Shown in pieces: positions 7,104-16,392 of a stretch of DNA of 64,000 nucleotides; position 1 is the first letter of the stretch, and the number at the start of each line of letters is the position of its first letter. The stretch lies in NCBI GenBank assembly GCA_040081465.1, contig JBEBGL010000009.1, positions 1 to 64,000 of the forward strand. The letters are read 5' to 3'. The notes under the pieces were generated by a model. It worked only from the letters and a program-made list of their open reading frames with translations. It was not told where the DNA came from and did not search any database. The translations under genes and the position numbers were made by a program. Origin of the DNA: UBA668 sp040081465 (GTDB lineage Bacteria > Actinomycetota > Acidimicrobiia > Acidimicrobiales > Ilumatobacteraceae).

Positions 7104-9308
7104 ATGACTGAGAGCACAAGCAAGGGAGAGATCGTGGAGACCGAAAGCAAGTGCCCGTTCACTGGCGGGGGCCGCGGTACGTCAAATCGTGACTGGTGGC
7201 CGAATCAGTTGAACGTCGGCGTGCTTCGTCAGAACTCGTCCTTGTCCGACCCGATGGGCGACGACTTCGATTACGCCGAAGAGTTCAAAACACTCGATCT
7301 CGATGCGCTCAGGAAAGACATCGACGTAGTGATGACGACTTCGCAGGACTGGTGGCCAGCCGACTGGGGCCATTACGGCCCGCTGTTCATTCGCATGGCG
7401 TGGCACAGCGCAGGCACGTATCGAATCAGCGATGGTCGCGGCGGCGCGGGCGCGGGCTTGCAGCGATTCGCACCGTTAAACAGTTGGCCCGACAACGTCA
7501 ACCTCGACAAAGCGCGCCGCCTGCTGTGGCCGATCAAACAAAAGTACGGCCGCAAGATCTCGTGGGCCGACCTGATGATCTTCGCCGGCAACTGTGCGCT
7601 CGAGTCGATGGGTTTCAAGGCGTTCGGTTTCGCCGGTGGACGCGCAGATGTGTGGGAACCGGACATCACGTATTGGGGTTCGGAGGACGCGTGGCTCGGC
7701 GACAAGCGCTACAGCGGCGACCGCGAACTCGAGAATCCGCTCGGTGCGGTGCAGATGGGTCTCATCTACGTCAACCCGGAAGGACCAAACGGTCAACCGA
7801 GCGCGCTTGCCGCGGCGAAAGACATTCGCGAAACGTTCGCGCGCATGGCCATGAACGACGAAGAGACCGTCGCGTTAATCGCTGGTGGACACACCTTCGG
7901 CAAGACGCATGGTGCAGCCGATGCCAAACACGTAGGCCGCGAACCTGAGGGCGCCGGCCTCACCGAGCAAGGCCTTGGGTGGAGTAACTCGTTCGGAAGC
8001 GGCAACGGTGTCGCCACCATTAGCAGTGGGCTTGAAGGAGCGTGGACCCCGACGCCGGTGAAATGGGACAACAGCTTCTTCGAGACCCTGCTCGGCTACG
8101 ACTGGGATCTCGTGAAGAGTCCTGCCGGCGCCTGGCAATGGATCCCGACTGATCCTGCTGCCGCTACTGCCGTACCCGATGCGCACGACCCATCGAAGCG
8201 CAATTCGCCGGTCATGCTCACGACAGACCTCGCACTGCGGTTCGATCCGGTCTACGAGAAGATCTCGCGCCGATTTCTGGACAACCCGCAAGAGTTCGCC
8301 GACGCGTTCGCCAAGGCGTGGCACAAACTCACGCATCGCGACATGGGCCCATACGTGCGCGGGCTAGGAAAGCTCGTTCCCGCCGAGCCGCAACTCTGGC
8401 AAGACCCTGTGCCTGCGGTAACGCACAAGCTGATCGATGCGAAGGATGTCACGGACCTGAAGGCAAAGGTGCTGGCGTCGGGACTCTCGATCGCGCAACT
8501 GGTTTCGACAGCATGGGCGTCGGCGTCGACGTTCCGCGGAACCGACAAGCGCGGCGGCGCAAACGGCGCACGCATTCGCATCGCTCCGCAGAAGGATTGG
8601 GAAGTCAACAATCCGGGTGAGCTGGCCAATGTGCTGCGAACTCTGGAAGGCATCCAGCGCGAGTTCAACGAATCCAAGGGTGGCGGCGCGCAAGTCTCGC
8701 TCGCCGACCTCATCGTGCTCGGTGGCTGCGCAGCCGTTGAACAGGCGGCAAAGAACGCCGGGCACAAAGTGCAGGTTCCGTTCACTCCGGGTCGCGGCGA
8801 CACAACGCAAGAACTCACCGACGTCGAATCATTCGCAGTACTCGAACCGACCGCCGACGGGTTCCGCAACTACCTGCGCGACGGACATCACCACTCGGCG
8901 GAGGAACTCCTGCTTGAGCGGGCGAACCTGCTCACGCTCACCGCGCCAGAGATGACCGTGTTGGTGGGCGGCATGCGAGCGCTGAACGCGAACTTCGGCC
9001 AGAGCCAACTCGGAGTGTTCACCGAGCGCAAGGACGCTCTGACGAACGACTTCTTCGTCAACCTGCTGACAATGGCTACGACCTGGCAAGCCGTCGACAC
9101 CAGTGAGCAAACTTTCGAGGGACGTGACCGAGCGACGGGCGAGCTGAGGTGGACTGCGTCGCGTGTCGACCTCGTGTTCGGTTCGAACTCCGAACTGCGA
9201 GCACTCGCCGAGGTCTACGCAAGCAACGACGCACAAGAGAAGTTCGTCAGAGATTTCGTGACAGCGTGGGACAAGGTCATGAACCTCGATCGATTCGATC
9301 TGGCATGA
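7104..9308 (+). CDS. katG: Catalase-peroxidase KatG
   Basis: A 734-residue bifunctional haem enzyme that removes hydrogen peroxide and peroxidises small molecules. The distal site RMAWHSAGTYR gives Arg97, Trp100 and His101. The crosslinked Met-Tyr-Trp adduct is supported by LIYVNPEGPNG (Tyr) and ARMAMNDEET (Met). The proximal haem ligand lies in GGHTFGKTHG. The duplicated, haem-free C-terminal domain is present, so the length is complete. The start ATG at 7104 has a GGGAGAA ribosome site; an in-frame extension to 6939 overprints furA. Its stop codon overlaps the heliorhodopsin start (ATGA). Confidence 0.97.
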   Translation: MTESTSKGEIVETESKCPFTGGGRGTSNRDWWPNQLNVGVLRQNSSLSDPMGDDFDYAEEFKTLDLDALRKDIDVVMTTSQDWWPADWGHYGPLFIRMAWHSAGTYRISDGRGGAGAGLQRFAPLNSWPDNVNLDKARRLLWPIKQKYGRKISWADLMIFAGNCALESMGFKAFGFAGGRADVWEPDITYWGSEDAWLGDKRYSGDRELENPLGAVQMGLIYVNPEGPNGQPSALAAAKDIRETFARMAMNDEETVALIAGGHTFGKTHGAADAKHVGREPEGAGLTEQGLGWSNSFGSGNGVATISSGLEGAWTPTPVKWDNSFFETLLGYDWDLVKSPAGAWQWIPTDPAAATAVPDAHDPSKRNSPVMLTTDLALRFDPVYEKISRRFLDNPQEFADAFAKAWHKLTHRDMGPYVRGLGKLVPAEPQLWQDPVPAVTHKLIDAKDVTDLKAKVLASGLSIAQLVSTAWASASTFRGTDKRGGANGARIRIAPQKDWEVNNPGELANVLRTLEGIQREFNESKGGGAQVSLADLIVLGGCAAVEQAAKNAGHKVQVPFTPGRGDTTQELTDVESFAVLEPTADGFRNYLRDGHHHSAEELLLERANLLTLTAPEMTVLVGGMRALNANFGQSQLGVFTERKDALTNDFFVNLLTMATTWQAVDTSEQTFEGRDRATGELRWTASRVDLVFGSNSELRALAEVYASNDAQEKFVRDFVTAWDKVMNLDRFDLA

Positions 9309-10078
9309 CTCTCACCAATACGAATTCAGTGGCGAGTCCCGAGCGGCTCGTAGGTTTACGGCGCTGGAACATTGGGCTGGCCGTACTGCATGCGGCTCAG
9401 GCTGCCCTGATCCTTGTGATGGCGAGTGACTTCGCAATCACCATCACCTCGACGTACCCGCAAGGCCCGCCTGGCACACCGCTGTCGTCGCCGCAGCAAT
9501 TGTTCGACGTGCCTATCGGTTCCGCGATAGCTGTGTTCCTGTTGTTGGCTGCACTCGATCATTTGGCAACAGCAACATTCGCCCGCTCGACTTACGAGTC
9601 CGACCTTCGTCGCGGCATCAACCGCTTCCGATGGGTCGAGTACTCGTTCAGCGCGACGCTGATGATCCTGCTCATCGCTTCGTACAGCGGCATCACCGAC
9701 ATCACGGCGGTCGTCGCAATCGCCGGCGCGAACACCGCAATGATTCTCTTCGGGTGGTTACAAGAACGGATGAACCCGCCGGGTCGAACCTCGACAACAA
9801 TGCTGCCGTTCTGGTTTGGGACCATCGCCGGAGTCGCACCATGGATCGCGATCTGGGTCAACGTGATCGGCGCACAAACAGTGCCGGGATTCGTGTACGG
9901 CATCGTGGTTGCCGAGGTGATCTTCTTCTTCAGCTTCGGGCTCAACCAGTGGTTGCAATATCGCGGCGTCGGTCGCTGGCGCAACTATGCGTACGGCGAG
10001 AAGGTGTACCTCGTGCTCAGCTTGGTCGCCAAGTCGGTATTGGCCTGGCAGATCTACGGTGGATCACTCGCCACCTGA
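9305..10078 (+). CDS. Heliorhodopsin
   Basis: A 257-residue seven-helix retinal protein of the heliorhodopsin family, whose membrane orientation is inverted relative to type-1 rhodopsins and for which a sensory role has been proposed. The retinal lysine is Lys243 in LVLSLVAKSVLAWQIYGG, and the Schiff-base counterion is Glu112 in FRWVEYSFSATLMILLI. The first helix starts at RRWNIGLAVLHAAQAALIL. The long first loop (about residues 48-70) is typical. The ATG overlaps the katG stop as ATGA, so translation is coupled to the peroxidase. Neither a carotenoid oxygenase nor a two-component system lies nearby in the window. Confidence 0.93.
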   Translation: MTLTNTNSVASPERLVGLRRWNIGLAVLHAAQAALILVMASDFAITITSTYPQGPPGTPLSSPQQLFDVPIGSAIAVFLLLAALDHLATATFARSTYESDLRRGINRFRWVEYSFSATLMILLIASYSGITDITAVVAIAGANTAMILFGWLQERMNPPGRTSTTMLPFWFGTIAGVAPWIAIWVNVIGAQTVPGFVYGIVVAEVIFFFSFGLNQWLQYRGVGRWRNYAYGEKVYLVLSLVAKSVLAWQIYGGSLAT

Positions 10079-10109
10079 AAAGTTGCTCAGGCGTTACAGG
10101 ACTCTGATG

Positions 10110-10150
10110 GTCGAAAGGCCCTAGGGCCTGGCGCACGGTCGTCATACCGT
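10110..10150 (+). promoter_or_regulatory. nifJ promoter region: GGCCCTA site, 14-bp palindrome and -10 TACCGT
   Basis: TACCGT (10145-10150) sits 6 bases before the nifJ ATG, the leaderless pattern of this window. Upstream, GGTCGAAAGGCCCTA (10109-10123) resembles the hypoxia-response DosR half-palindrome, and AGGCCCTAGGGCCT (10116-10129) is a perfect 14-bp palindrome. The GGCCCTA core lies about 34 bases before the start, where an activator would touch RNA polymerase. Binding by a DosR-like regulator is inference. Confidence 0.45.
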
Positions 10151-10156
10151 GAGCAC

Positions 10157-13100
10157 ATGGCTGATGTTCACACGCGCGTAGTAGTTGACGGCAACGAGGC
10201 GGCAGCGCGGATCGCGCACATGAACTCTGAGGTCATCGCTATCTACCCAATCACGCCGGCCTCGGCGATGGGAGAACTCGCCGACGACTGGAGCTCGAAG
10301 GGCCGCTCAAACTTGTGGGGAGCAGTGCCGGAAGTCATCGAAATGCAGAGCGAGGCGGGAGCCGCTGGAACGCTGCACGGAGCAATCACCCGCGGCGCAC
10401 TAGGTACCACATTCACATCTAGTCAAGGCCTCCTTCTGATGTTGCCGAACATGTTCAAGATTGCTGGCGAGCTAACGCCAACAGTCATTCACGTGGCGGC
10501 GCGAACGGTTGCAACGCATGCGTTGAGCATCTTCGGAGATCACAGCGATGTAATGACCGCCCGCACTACGGGCTTCGCGATGTTGTGTGCCAGCAGCGTG
10601 CAGGAAGCAGCAGACTTCGCCGCCGTCGCTCACGCCACGACGCTGGAGACGCGCGTGCCTTTCCTCCACTTCTTCGACGGCTTTCGCACCAGCCACGAGA
10701 TCGCCACGATCGAGGCGCCAAGCGAACAAGACATGGCGGCACTCATCGACCCAGCGGCAGTCGCCGCGCATCGTGGGCGCGGTCTCGACCCAGACCGACC
10801 GATGCTTCGTGGAAGCGCACAGAACCCCGACGTGTTCTTCCAGGCTCGCGAGGCATGCAACCTCTTTCACGCAAGTGTTCCTGCTGCCGTGCAGTCGACT
10901 ATGGATCGCCTCGCCGAGCTCACAACACGGCAGTACCACCTAGTCGACTACTACGGCGCCCCCGACGCCGATCGAGTCGTAGTGCTGATGGGGTCGGGTG
11001 CCGGTGCAGTTCGAGAAACCGTGACCGCGCTGAACACGAACGGAGATCGCGTTGGTGTGGCGATCGTCAGATTGTTCCGGCCATTTCCGACAGCTGCGCT
11101 ACTCGCGGCGTTGCCGCCGAGCACGCGCACAGTTGTCGTGCTCGATCGCACGAAGGAGCCGGGAGCACCGTTCGAGCCACTTCACCTCGATGTGCTGAGC
11201 GCGCTCTGGCACAGCAAGTCAGACGCGTGGGCGGATGGACAGACACCGCGTGTAATCGGTGGCCGGTACGGGCTGAGCAGCAAAGAATTCACGCCAGCGA
11301 TGGTGAAGGCCGTGTTCGACGAAGCACGCCAAGACGATCCGCGTAACGGCTTCACCGTGGGAATCATCGACGATGTCACTCACAACAGCCTTACGTACGA
11401 CCCGTCGTTCACCACTGATAACGCTCGAGTGCGCGCCGTCTTCTTCGGGCTTGGCGCCGATGGCACGGTGGGCGCCAACAAGAACACGGCCAAGATCGTC
11501 GGGCACAACACCGATCTCGCGGTGCAGGCGTACTTTGTATACGACTCGAAGAAGTCTGGCTCGATGACGGTGAGTCACCTTCGTTTCGACCCACAACCCA
11601 TCACGAGCACTTACCTGATCGATCGAGCGACGTTCGTCGGCGTTCACCAATGGGACTTCCTCGAGCGGATGGATGTGCTGAATGTGGCAGGGCACGGCGC
11701 AACCGTGCTGATCAACAGCCCGTTCCCGGCCAACGAGATCTGGGATCGGCTGACGATCGAGGTGCAAGAAGCGATCATCGAACGCGAGTTGCAACTGCAC
11801 ACAATCGATGCCGCAGCCGTTGCCAAAGCGGCCGGCCTGCAAGGTCGCGTCAACACGGTGATGCAGACTTGCTTCTTCGCGTTGTCGAACGTGTTGCCAA
11901 CCGAACAAGCCATCGTCGAGCTGAAGCGAGCGCTCACAGCTTCGTACGGCAAGCGTGGCGACGTCGTTGTGCAACGCAACATCGAGGCGGTCGACACGAC
12001 GCTTGCACAGCTGTTCCCCGTACCCCTCGGAACTGCGGTCACATCCACCAAGCATCGGCGACCGACCTTGACCGGCGAGGCGACCGACTTTGTTCATCGC
12101 GTCACCGCCAGAATGCTTGCTGGCGAAGGCGACCTGCTGCCGGTGAGCGCCCTGCCGCCTGATGGAACATTCCCAACGGGCACATCGCGATTCGAGAAGC
12201 GAACGATCGCAACCGAGATACCGATTTGGGAAGCAGACCTGTGCATCGATTGCGGCAAGTGCGCGATTGTTTGCCCGCATGCCGCAATCCGGCTGAAGGT
12301 CTACGACCCGGCTGAACTGCAGCACGGTGGCGCCGACGTTCTGAAGACGAAGTCGTTCCGCAGTCGCGAAGTACCGGGTATGTCGCTGACGGTGCAGGTC
12401 GCGCCGGACGACTGCACTGGCTGCGGCCTTTGCGTGACGGCGTGCCCGGCGCACGACAAGAGCGAGGTCAAGCGCAAGAGCATCAACCTGCGACCCATCG
12501 GCGAACACCTCGAAGAAGAACGCATCGCTTGGGAAGCATTCCGGAATCTCGACGAAGCAGACCAAGCGCTTTGGGATCCCGCATCAGTGAAGACGAGTCA
12601 GTTGCGCGAGCCGCTGTTCGAGTTCAGTGGTGCGTGCCTGGGATGCGGCGAAACCCCTTACCTCAAGCTGCTCACGCAACTGTTCGGTGACCACCTGCTC
12701 ATCGCTAACGCGACCGGGTGCAGCAGCATCTACGGCGGCAACCTGCCAACGACTCCGTACTCAACGAACAACGAGGGCCGTGGGCCAGCGTGGAGCAACA
12801 GTCTGTTTGAGGACAACGCCGAGTTCGGGCTTGGAATCAGGCTCGGGGTCGATGCGCAGCAGCGCGCGGCACTCGGGTTACTCGCAAAGCTGAGCGACGG
12901 CAGCAAGTCGCTCGTCGATCCTGCACTCGCCGCCGCAATCGTGCAAAGCGTTCATGACGGCGGCGACATTCCCATTCGCGAACAACGCGCTCGCCTCGAT
13001 CAGTTACGCGCTGCAATCACCGGCAGCGACGACCCAGCGGCGACACAACTGCTCGACCTATGCGGCACACTCGTGCGCAAGTCAGTGTGGATCGTCGGCG

Positions 13101-13777
13101 GCGACGGTTGGGCGTACGACATTGGGGCAGGTGGCCTTGACCACGTGTTGGGTAGTGGACGAAACGTCAACATCTTGGTGCTCGACACCGAGGTCTACTC
13201 GAACACAGGTGGACAGGCTTCAAAGGCGACGCCGCGCGGTGCGGTTGCGAAGTTCGCTTCCGGCGGAAAGGGAATCGCAAAGAAAGACCTTGGACTCGAG
13301 GCGATGACGTTCGGCGATGTCTACGTCGCACAAGTCGCGCTCGGTGCCAGCGACATCCAGACCGTGAAGGCAATGCTCGAGGCGGAAGCGTGGCCGGGGG
13401 TGTCGTTGATCATCGCTTACAGCACATGCATCGCGCACGGTTTCGACATGCGGCAATCAATGACACAGCAGAAACTCGCCGTGCACAGCGGTCACTGGCC
13501 GTTGTATCGGTATCGGCCGAGCGAAGAAGACGCGGCGAAGCCATTCCAATTGGACAGCGCTGCGCCCTCGGTTCCATACACCGAGTTCGCCGGCAGCGAG
13601 GCAAGGTTCGCGATGTTGCAGCGCAGCAATCCCGAAAGGGCGGGCGAACTCATCGACCTCGCTCAAGCGGACGTCGCTGCCCGGTGGCGCTACTACGAAC
13701 AACTCGCAGGCGTCGAGCGAACGGCACCAAGCCACATCGGTACCGCCACTATCGCGGAAGTTGAGGACGAGCTATGA
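10157..13777 (+). CDS. nifJ: Pyruvate:ferredoxin (flavodoxin) oxidoreductase
   Basis: A 1206-residue single-chain enzyme that converts pyruvate and CoA to acetyl-CoA and CO2, reducing ferredoxin; it is oxygen-sensitive. The N-terminus has YPITPASAMGELADDW and EMQSEAGAAGTLHGA. The two ferredoxin-type clusters are CIDCGKCAIVCPHAA and CTGCGLCVTACP. The thiamine diphosphate half starts at CLGCGETPYLKLL and includes ATGCSSIYGGNLP and GGDGWAYDIGAGGLDHVL with EVYSNTGGQ. It is full length compared with the family (about 1170-1200). It overlaps the next gene by 4 bases, so the dihydroorotate-dehydrogenase-like protein is made with it. It lies directly after the heliorhodopsin gene but has its own promoter. 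Confidence 0.96.
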   Translation: MADVHTRVVVDGNEAAARIAHMNSEVIAIYPITPASAMGELADDWSSKGRSNLWGAVPEVIEMQSEAGAAGTLHGAITRGALGTTFTSSQGLLLMLPNMFKIAGELTPTVIHVAARTVATHALSIFGDHSDVMTARTTGFAMLCASSVQEAADFAAVAHATTLETRVPFLHFFDGFRTSHEIATIEAPSEQDMAALIDPAAVAAHRGRGLDPDRPMLRGSAQNPDVFFQAREACNLFHASVPAAVQSTMDRLAELTTRQYHLVDYYGAPDADRVVVLMGSGAGAVRETVTALNTNGDRVGVAIVRLFRPFPTAALLAALPPSTRTVVVLDRTKEPGAPFEPLHLDVLSALWHSKSDAWADGQTPRVIGGRYGLSSKEFTPAMVKAVFDEARQDDPRNGFTVGIIDDVTHNSLTYDPSFTTDNARVRAVFFGLGADGTVGANKNTAKIVGHNTDLAVQAYFVYDSKKSGSMTVSHLRFDPQPITSTYLIDRATFVGVHQWDFLERMDVLNVAGHGATVLINSPFPANEIWDRLTIEVQEAIIERELQLHTIDAAAVAKAAGLQGRVNTVMQTCFFALSNVLPTEQAIVELKRALTASYGKRGDVVVQRNIEAVDTTLAQLFPVPLGTAVTSTKHRRPTLTGEATDFVHRVTARMLAGEGDLLPVSALPPDGTFPTGTSRFEKRTIATEIPIWEADLCIDCGKCAIVCPHAAIRLKVYDPAELQHGGADVLKTKSFRSREVPGMSLTVQVAPDDCTGCGLCVTACPAHDKSEVKRKSINLRPIGEHLEEERIAWEAFRNLDEADQALWDPASVKTSQLREPLFEFSGACLGCGETPYLKLLTQLFGDHLLIANATGCSSIYGGNLPTTPYSTNNEGRGPAWSNSLFEDNAEFGLGIRLGVDAQQRAALGLLAKLSDGSKSLVDPALAAAIVQSVHDGGDIPIREQRARLDQLRAAITGSDDPAATQLLDLCGTLVRKSVWIVGGDGWAYDIGAGGLDHVLGSGRNVNILVLDTEVYSNTGGQASKATPRGAVAKFASGGKGIAKKDLGLEAMTFGDVYVAQVALGASDIQTVKAMLEAEAWPGVSLIIAYSTCIAHGFDMRQSMTQQKLAVHSGHWPLYRYRPSEEDAAKPFQLDSAAPSVPYTEFAGSEARFAMLQRSNPERAGELIDLAQADVAARWRYYEQLAGVERTAPSHIGTATIAEVEDEL

Positions 13778-14772
13778 GCGTCGACATGTCGACCAACTAT
13801 CTCGGGCTGCGACTGAAGAGTCCAGTCGTTGCGTCGGCCAGCCCGCTCACGGGTGACCCGTCACAATGGGAACTCATCGAGCAAGCCGGCGCGGGTGCGG
13901 TTGTTCTCCCCTCACTCTTCGAGGAGCAGATTGAACGCGACGCAACATCTCTTGACAGCACGCTCGACTTCGGCACCGAAGCGTTCGGTGAGTCGCTCAG
14001 CTACTTCCCTGACTTACAGATCTACGACACTGGGCCGGCGCGTCACTTGGAACTGGTCGAACTCGCTCGTGAGCGACTGTCGATTCCGGTCATCGCCAGC
14101 CTCAACGGCACATCGCCCGGCGGTTGGGTGAAGTACGCCCGCTACCTGCAAGACGCTGGCGCACAAGCGATCGAACTCAACGTGTACGACGTGATCGTTG
14201 ACCCTGGCCGCAGCGCGGCCGACGTAGAGCGCAGGTACGTAGAACTGGTCGAAGAAGTACGCGCCGAGGTCGACGTTCCGCTCGCAGTGAAGCTCGGGCC
14301 TTGGTTCAGTTCGCTCGGCCACTTCGCGCTGGCGCTCGAGTCGGCGGGTGCGAGCGGGCTGGTGCTGTTCAACAGGTTGTACCAACCCGATATCGATCTC
14401 GACACGCTTGACGTGAAGCCGCGCTTGCAGTTGTCGACGTCGGCCGAGGCGAACCTGCCCTTGCACTGGATCGGCATCCTGCGCGGGTTCATGCAGTGCT
14501 CGCTGGCCGGCACGACCGGTGTGCACGACGGCGCCGATGCCCTGAAGCTGCTGCTCGCGGGTGCCGACGTAGCGATGACGACGAGCGCACTGCTGAGGCA
14601 CGGCCCAGATCGAATCGCCACAATGCTGAGTTGGATAGAGCGGTGGATGACCGAACGCGAGTATGAGAGCATCGAACAGTTGAAGGGCAGTGTCTCGCAT
14701 CGCAACGTTCCCGACCCGGAGGTCTACGAACGAGCGAACTATTACCAGGTGCTACACAGCTGGAAGCGCTGA
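13774..14772 (+). CDS. Dihydroorotate-dehydrogenase-like flavoprotein
   Basis: A 332-residue TIM-barrel protein with the FMN-binding pattern of dihydroorotate and dihydropyrimidine dehydrogenases: LKSPVVASASPLT, SLNGTSPGGWVKYAR, AIELNVYD, LAVKLGP and LVLFNRLYQPD. This subgroup is commonly found beside nifJ, and here the two overlap by ATGA. That suggests electron exchange with ferredoxin or NifJ rather than pyrimidine synthesis. The true substrate is not known to me. There is no cysteine-rich ferredoxin extension in the protein itself. Confidence 0.85.
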   Translation: MSVDMSTNYLGLRLKSPVVASASPLTGDPSQWELIEQAGAGAVVLPSLFEEQIERDATSLDSTLDFGTEAFGESLSYFPDLQIYDTGPARHLELVELARERLSIPVIASLNGTSPGGWVKYARYLQDAGAQAIELNVYDVIVDPGRSAADVERRYVELVEEVRAEVDVPLAVKLGPWFSSLGHFALALESAGASGLVLFNRLYQPDIDLDTLDVKPRLQLSTSAEANLPLHWIGILRGFMQCSLAGTTGVHDGADALKLLLAGADVAMTTSALLRHGPDRIATMLSWIERWMTEREYESIEQLKGSVSHRNVPDPEVYERANYYQVLHSWKR

Positions 14773-14786
14773 GATTCACGAGCGAC

Positions 14787-14829
14787 TGACCTTTGGCCCT
14801 ACCTGCCTCGCACCGACCGGCCGTACGGT
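14787..14829 (+). promoter_or_regulatory. yjjI promoter region: GGCCCTA site and -10 TACGGT
   Basis: TACGGT (14824-14829) lies 6 bases before the GTG start at 14836. TGACCTTTGGCCCTA (14787-14801) resembles the site before nifJ: the GGCCCTA core is shared and lies about 36 bases before the start. A 5-bp inverted repeat GACCG/CGGTC overlaps the -10. Confidence 0.42.
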
Positions 14830-14835
14830 CAGGTC

Positions 14836-16389
14836 GTGGAAATGAACGAGTTCCAAGAACGCGCCAGAGTCCTGGTGCAAGACAGGAGCCTCGGATACGA
14901 CCAGCGATTGCGGCGCCTCGCCGTCCTGGCCACCGAACTGCTCCCCTACCCAGCGCTCTCGCAGGCGTGTCGCGACGCACTTGAGAAGCGCGTGATCTGC
15001 GACATGTTTGAGGGACACGCGCCGTACACCGCGCGCTACATCCTGCCCGACTACGAAAAGGCGATGCGCCAAGGATTGGGCTTTCTCGAATTGCCACCGC
15101 CGCAGGATCTTGACGACGCGATTTCGTTTCTGCAGATCATGTACGCGCACGTTCCGAGCGTGACTACATATCCGGTGTACCTAGGCGATCTCGACAAAGT
15201 GCTCGGGCCGTTCGTTGATGAGGCACTCTCCGATGCCGAACTTGATCGCAAGCTGCGCCGATTCTGGATTGCAATCGACCGCATGATTCCCGACGCATTC
15301 GCGCACCTCGACATTGGCCCGCACGACAGCCGGATTGCGCGCTCGATCCTGCGCGTGGAACGCTCGCTGCGCCAGTCGGTGCCCAACATCACGCTCAAGG
15401 TCGATCCAACAGTCACACCCGACGATCTCATCGAGGATGCCGTACGCACCGTTTTCGAGACGGGCAAACCGCACTTCGTCAATCATCCAATGATGGTGGC
15501 CGACCACGGCGATCGGTATGCGGCAGTCAGTTGCTACAACTCGCTAAAGATTGGTGGCGGCGCGCACACGCTGTGTCGGCTGAACCTGAAAGAAGCAGCG
15601 CTTCAGCACGTGGGAACTACCGATGAGTTCCTTGCCAACACGCTGCCACGTTTCGTCGAGTTGACTGCCGAATTGATCGAAGCACGCATTAGGTCGCTAG
15701 TCGAGGAACAGGGCTTCTTCGAAAGCCACTGGTTGGCGACGGAGGGACTAATCGACATAGAGCGCTTCTCGGCGATGTTCGGGATCTTTGGCTTGGCCGA
15801 GTGCGTCAACCTGCTGATGGCGTACGAAGGCCACGATGATGCGGCACGCTACGGGCACGATCCCGCAGCCAACACACTCAGTCGACGCGTAGTCGAGCGA
15901 GTTGCCGAACTCGTCGCGGCCCGTCCGATGCCTTACTGCAACGGAGGCGGTGGGCGCTGCTACCTGCATTCGCAAAGCGGCATCGACCTCGACAGAGACG
16001 TGACCGCCGGTACACGCATTCCGGTCGGCGACGAGCCAGCGATGTTCGAACACATCATGACCTGCGCACCACATCACCGCTTCTTCGCATCCGGTGTCAG
16101 CGACATCTTCCATGTCGATGAGACCGCCCTACGTAACCCGCAAGCACTCGTCGACATCATTCGCGGCGCCTTTGCAAGCGGCATGCGCGACTTCACGTTC
16201 AACCTCGACAGCAACGAGTTCGTGCGCATCACCGGCTATCTCGTCCGCAAGAGCGACTTGGCCGCCATCGCCGAGCGCGGATCCGCTCGCCATAGCAGCG
16301 ACTACCTCGCTGCCGGATCTGAGGACGAGTTTCACCTCACGCAGCGCGCGGTGAAGCGCATCGGTTGCAACGAACGACAGCCGAGGTAA
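14836..16389 (+). CDS. yjjI: YjjI-family glycyl radical enzyme
   Basis: A 517-residue glycyl radical enzyme close to E. coli YjjI along its whole length (VICDMFEGHAPYTARYILPDY, HVPSVTTYPVYLGDLD). The likely catalytic cysteine is Cys233 in AAVSCYNSLKIGGG, and the radical glycine is Gly467 in FVRITGYLVR, 50 residues from the end. Such enzymes work without oxygen because the stored radical breaks the backbone when oxygen attacks it. I do not know an established reaction for this subgroup. The start is GTG, supported by the leaderless -10 spacing. The activase gene follows after 3 bases. Confidence 0.9.
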   Translation: MEMNEFQERARVLVQDRSLGYDQRLRRLAVLATELLPYPALSQACRDALEKRVICDMFEGHAPYTARYILPDYEKAMRQGLGFLELPPPQDLDDAISFLQIMYAHVPSVTTYPVYLGDLDKVLGPFVDEALSDAELDRKLRRFWIAIDRMIPDAFAHLDIGPHDSRIARSILRVERSLRQSVPNITLKVDPTVTPDDLIEDAVRTVFETGKPHFVNHPMMVADHGDRYAAVSCYNSLKIGGGAHTLCRLNLKEAALQHVGTTDEFLANTLPRFVELTAELIEARIRSLVEEQGFFESHWLATEGLIDIERFSAMFGIFGLAECVNLLMAYEGHDDAARYGHDPAANTLSRRVVERVAELVAARPMPYCNGGGGRCYLHSQSGIDLDRDVTAGTRIPVGDEPAMFEHIMTCAPHHRFFASGVSDIFHVDETALRNPQALVDIIRGAFASGMRDFTFNLDSNEFVRITGYLVRKSDLAAIAERGSARHSSDYLAAGSEDEFHLTQRAVKRIGCNERQPR

Positions 16390-16392
16390 CCG

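Noticed and set aside
10500..12565. Minus-strand ORFs of 155 and 448 residues inside nifJ
   Set aside because: These are high-GC shadow frames; nifJ motifs are continuous on the plus strand across the same bases.
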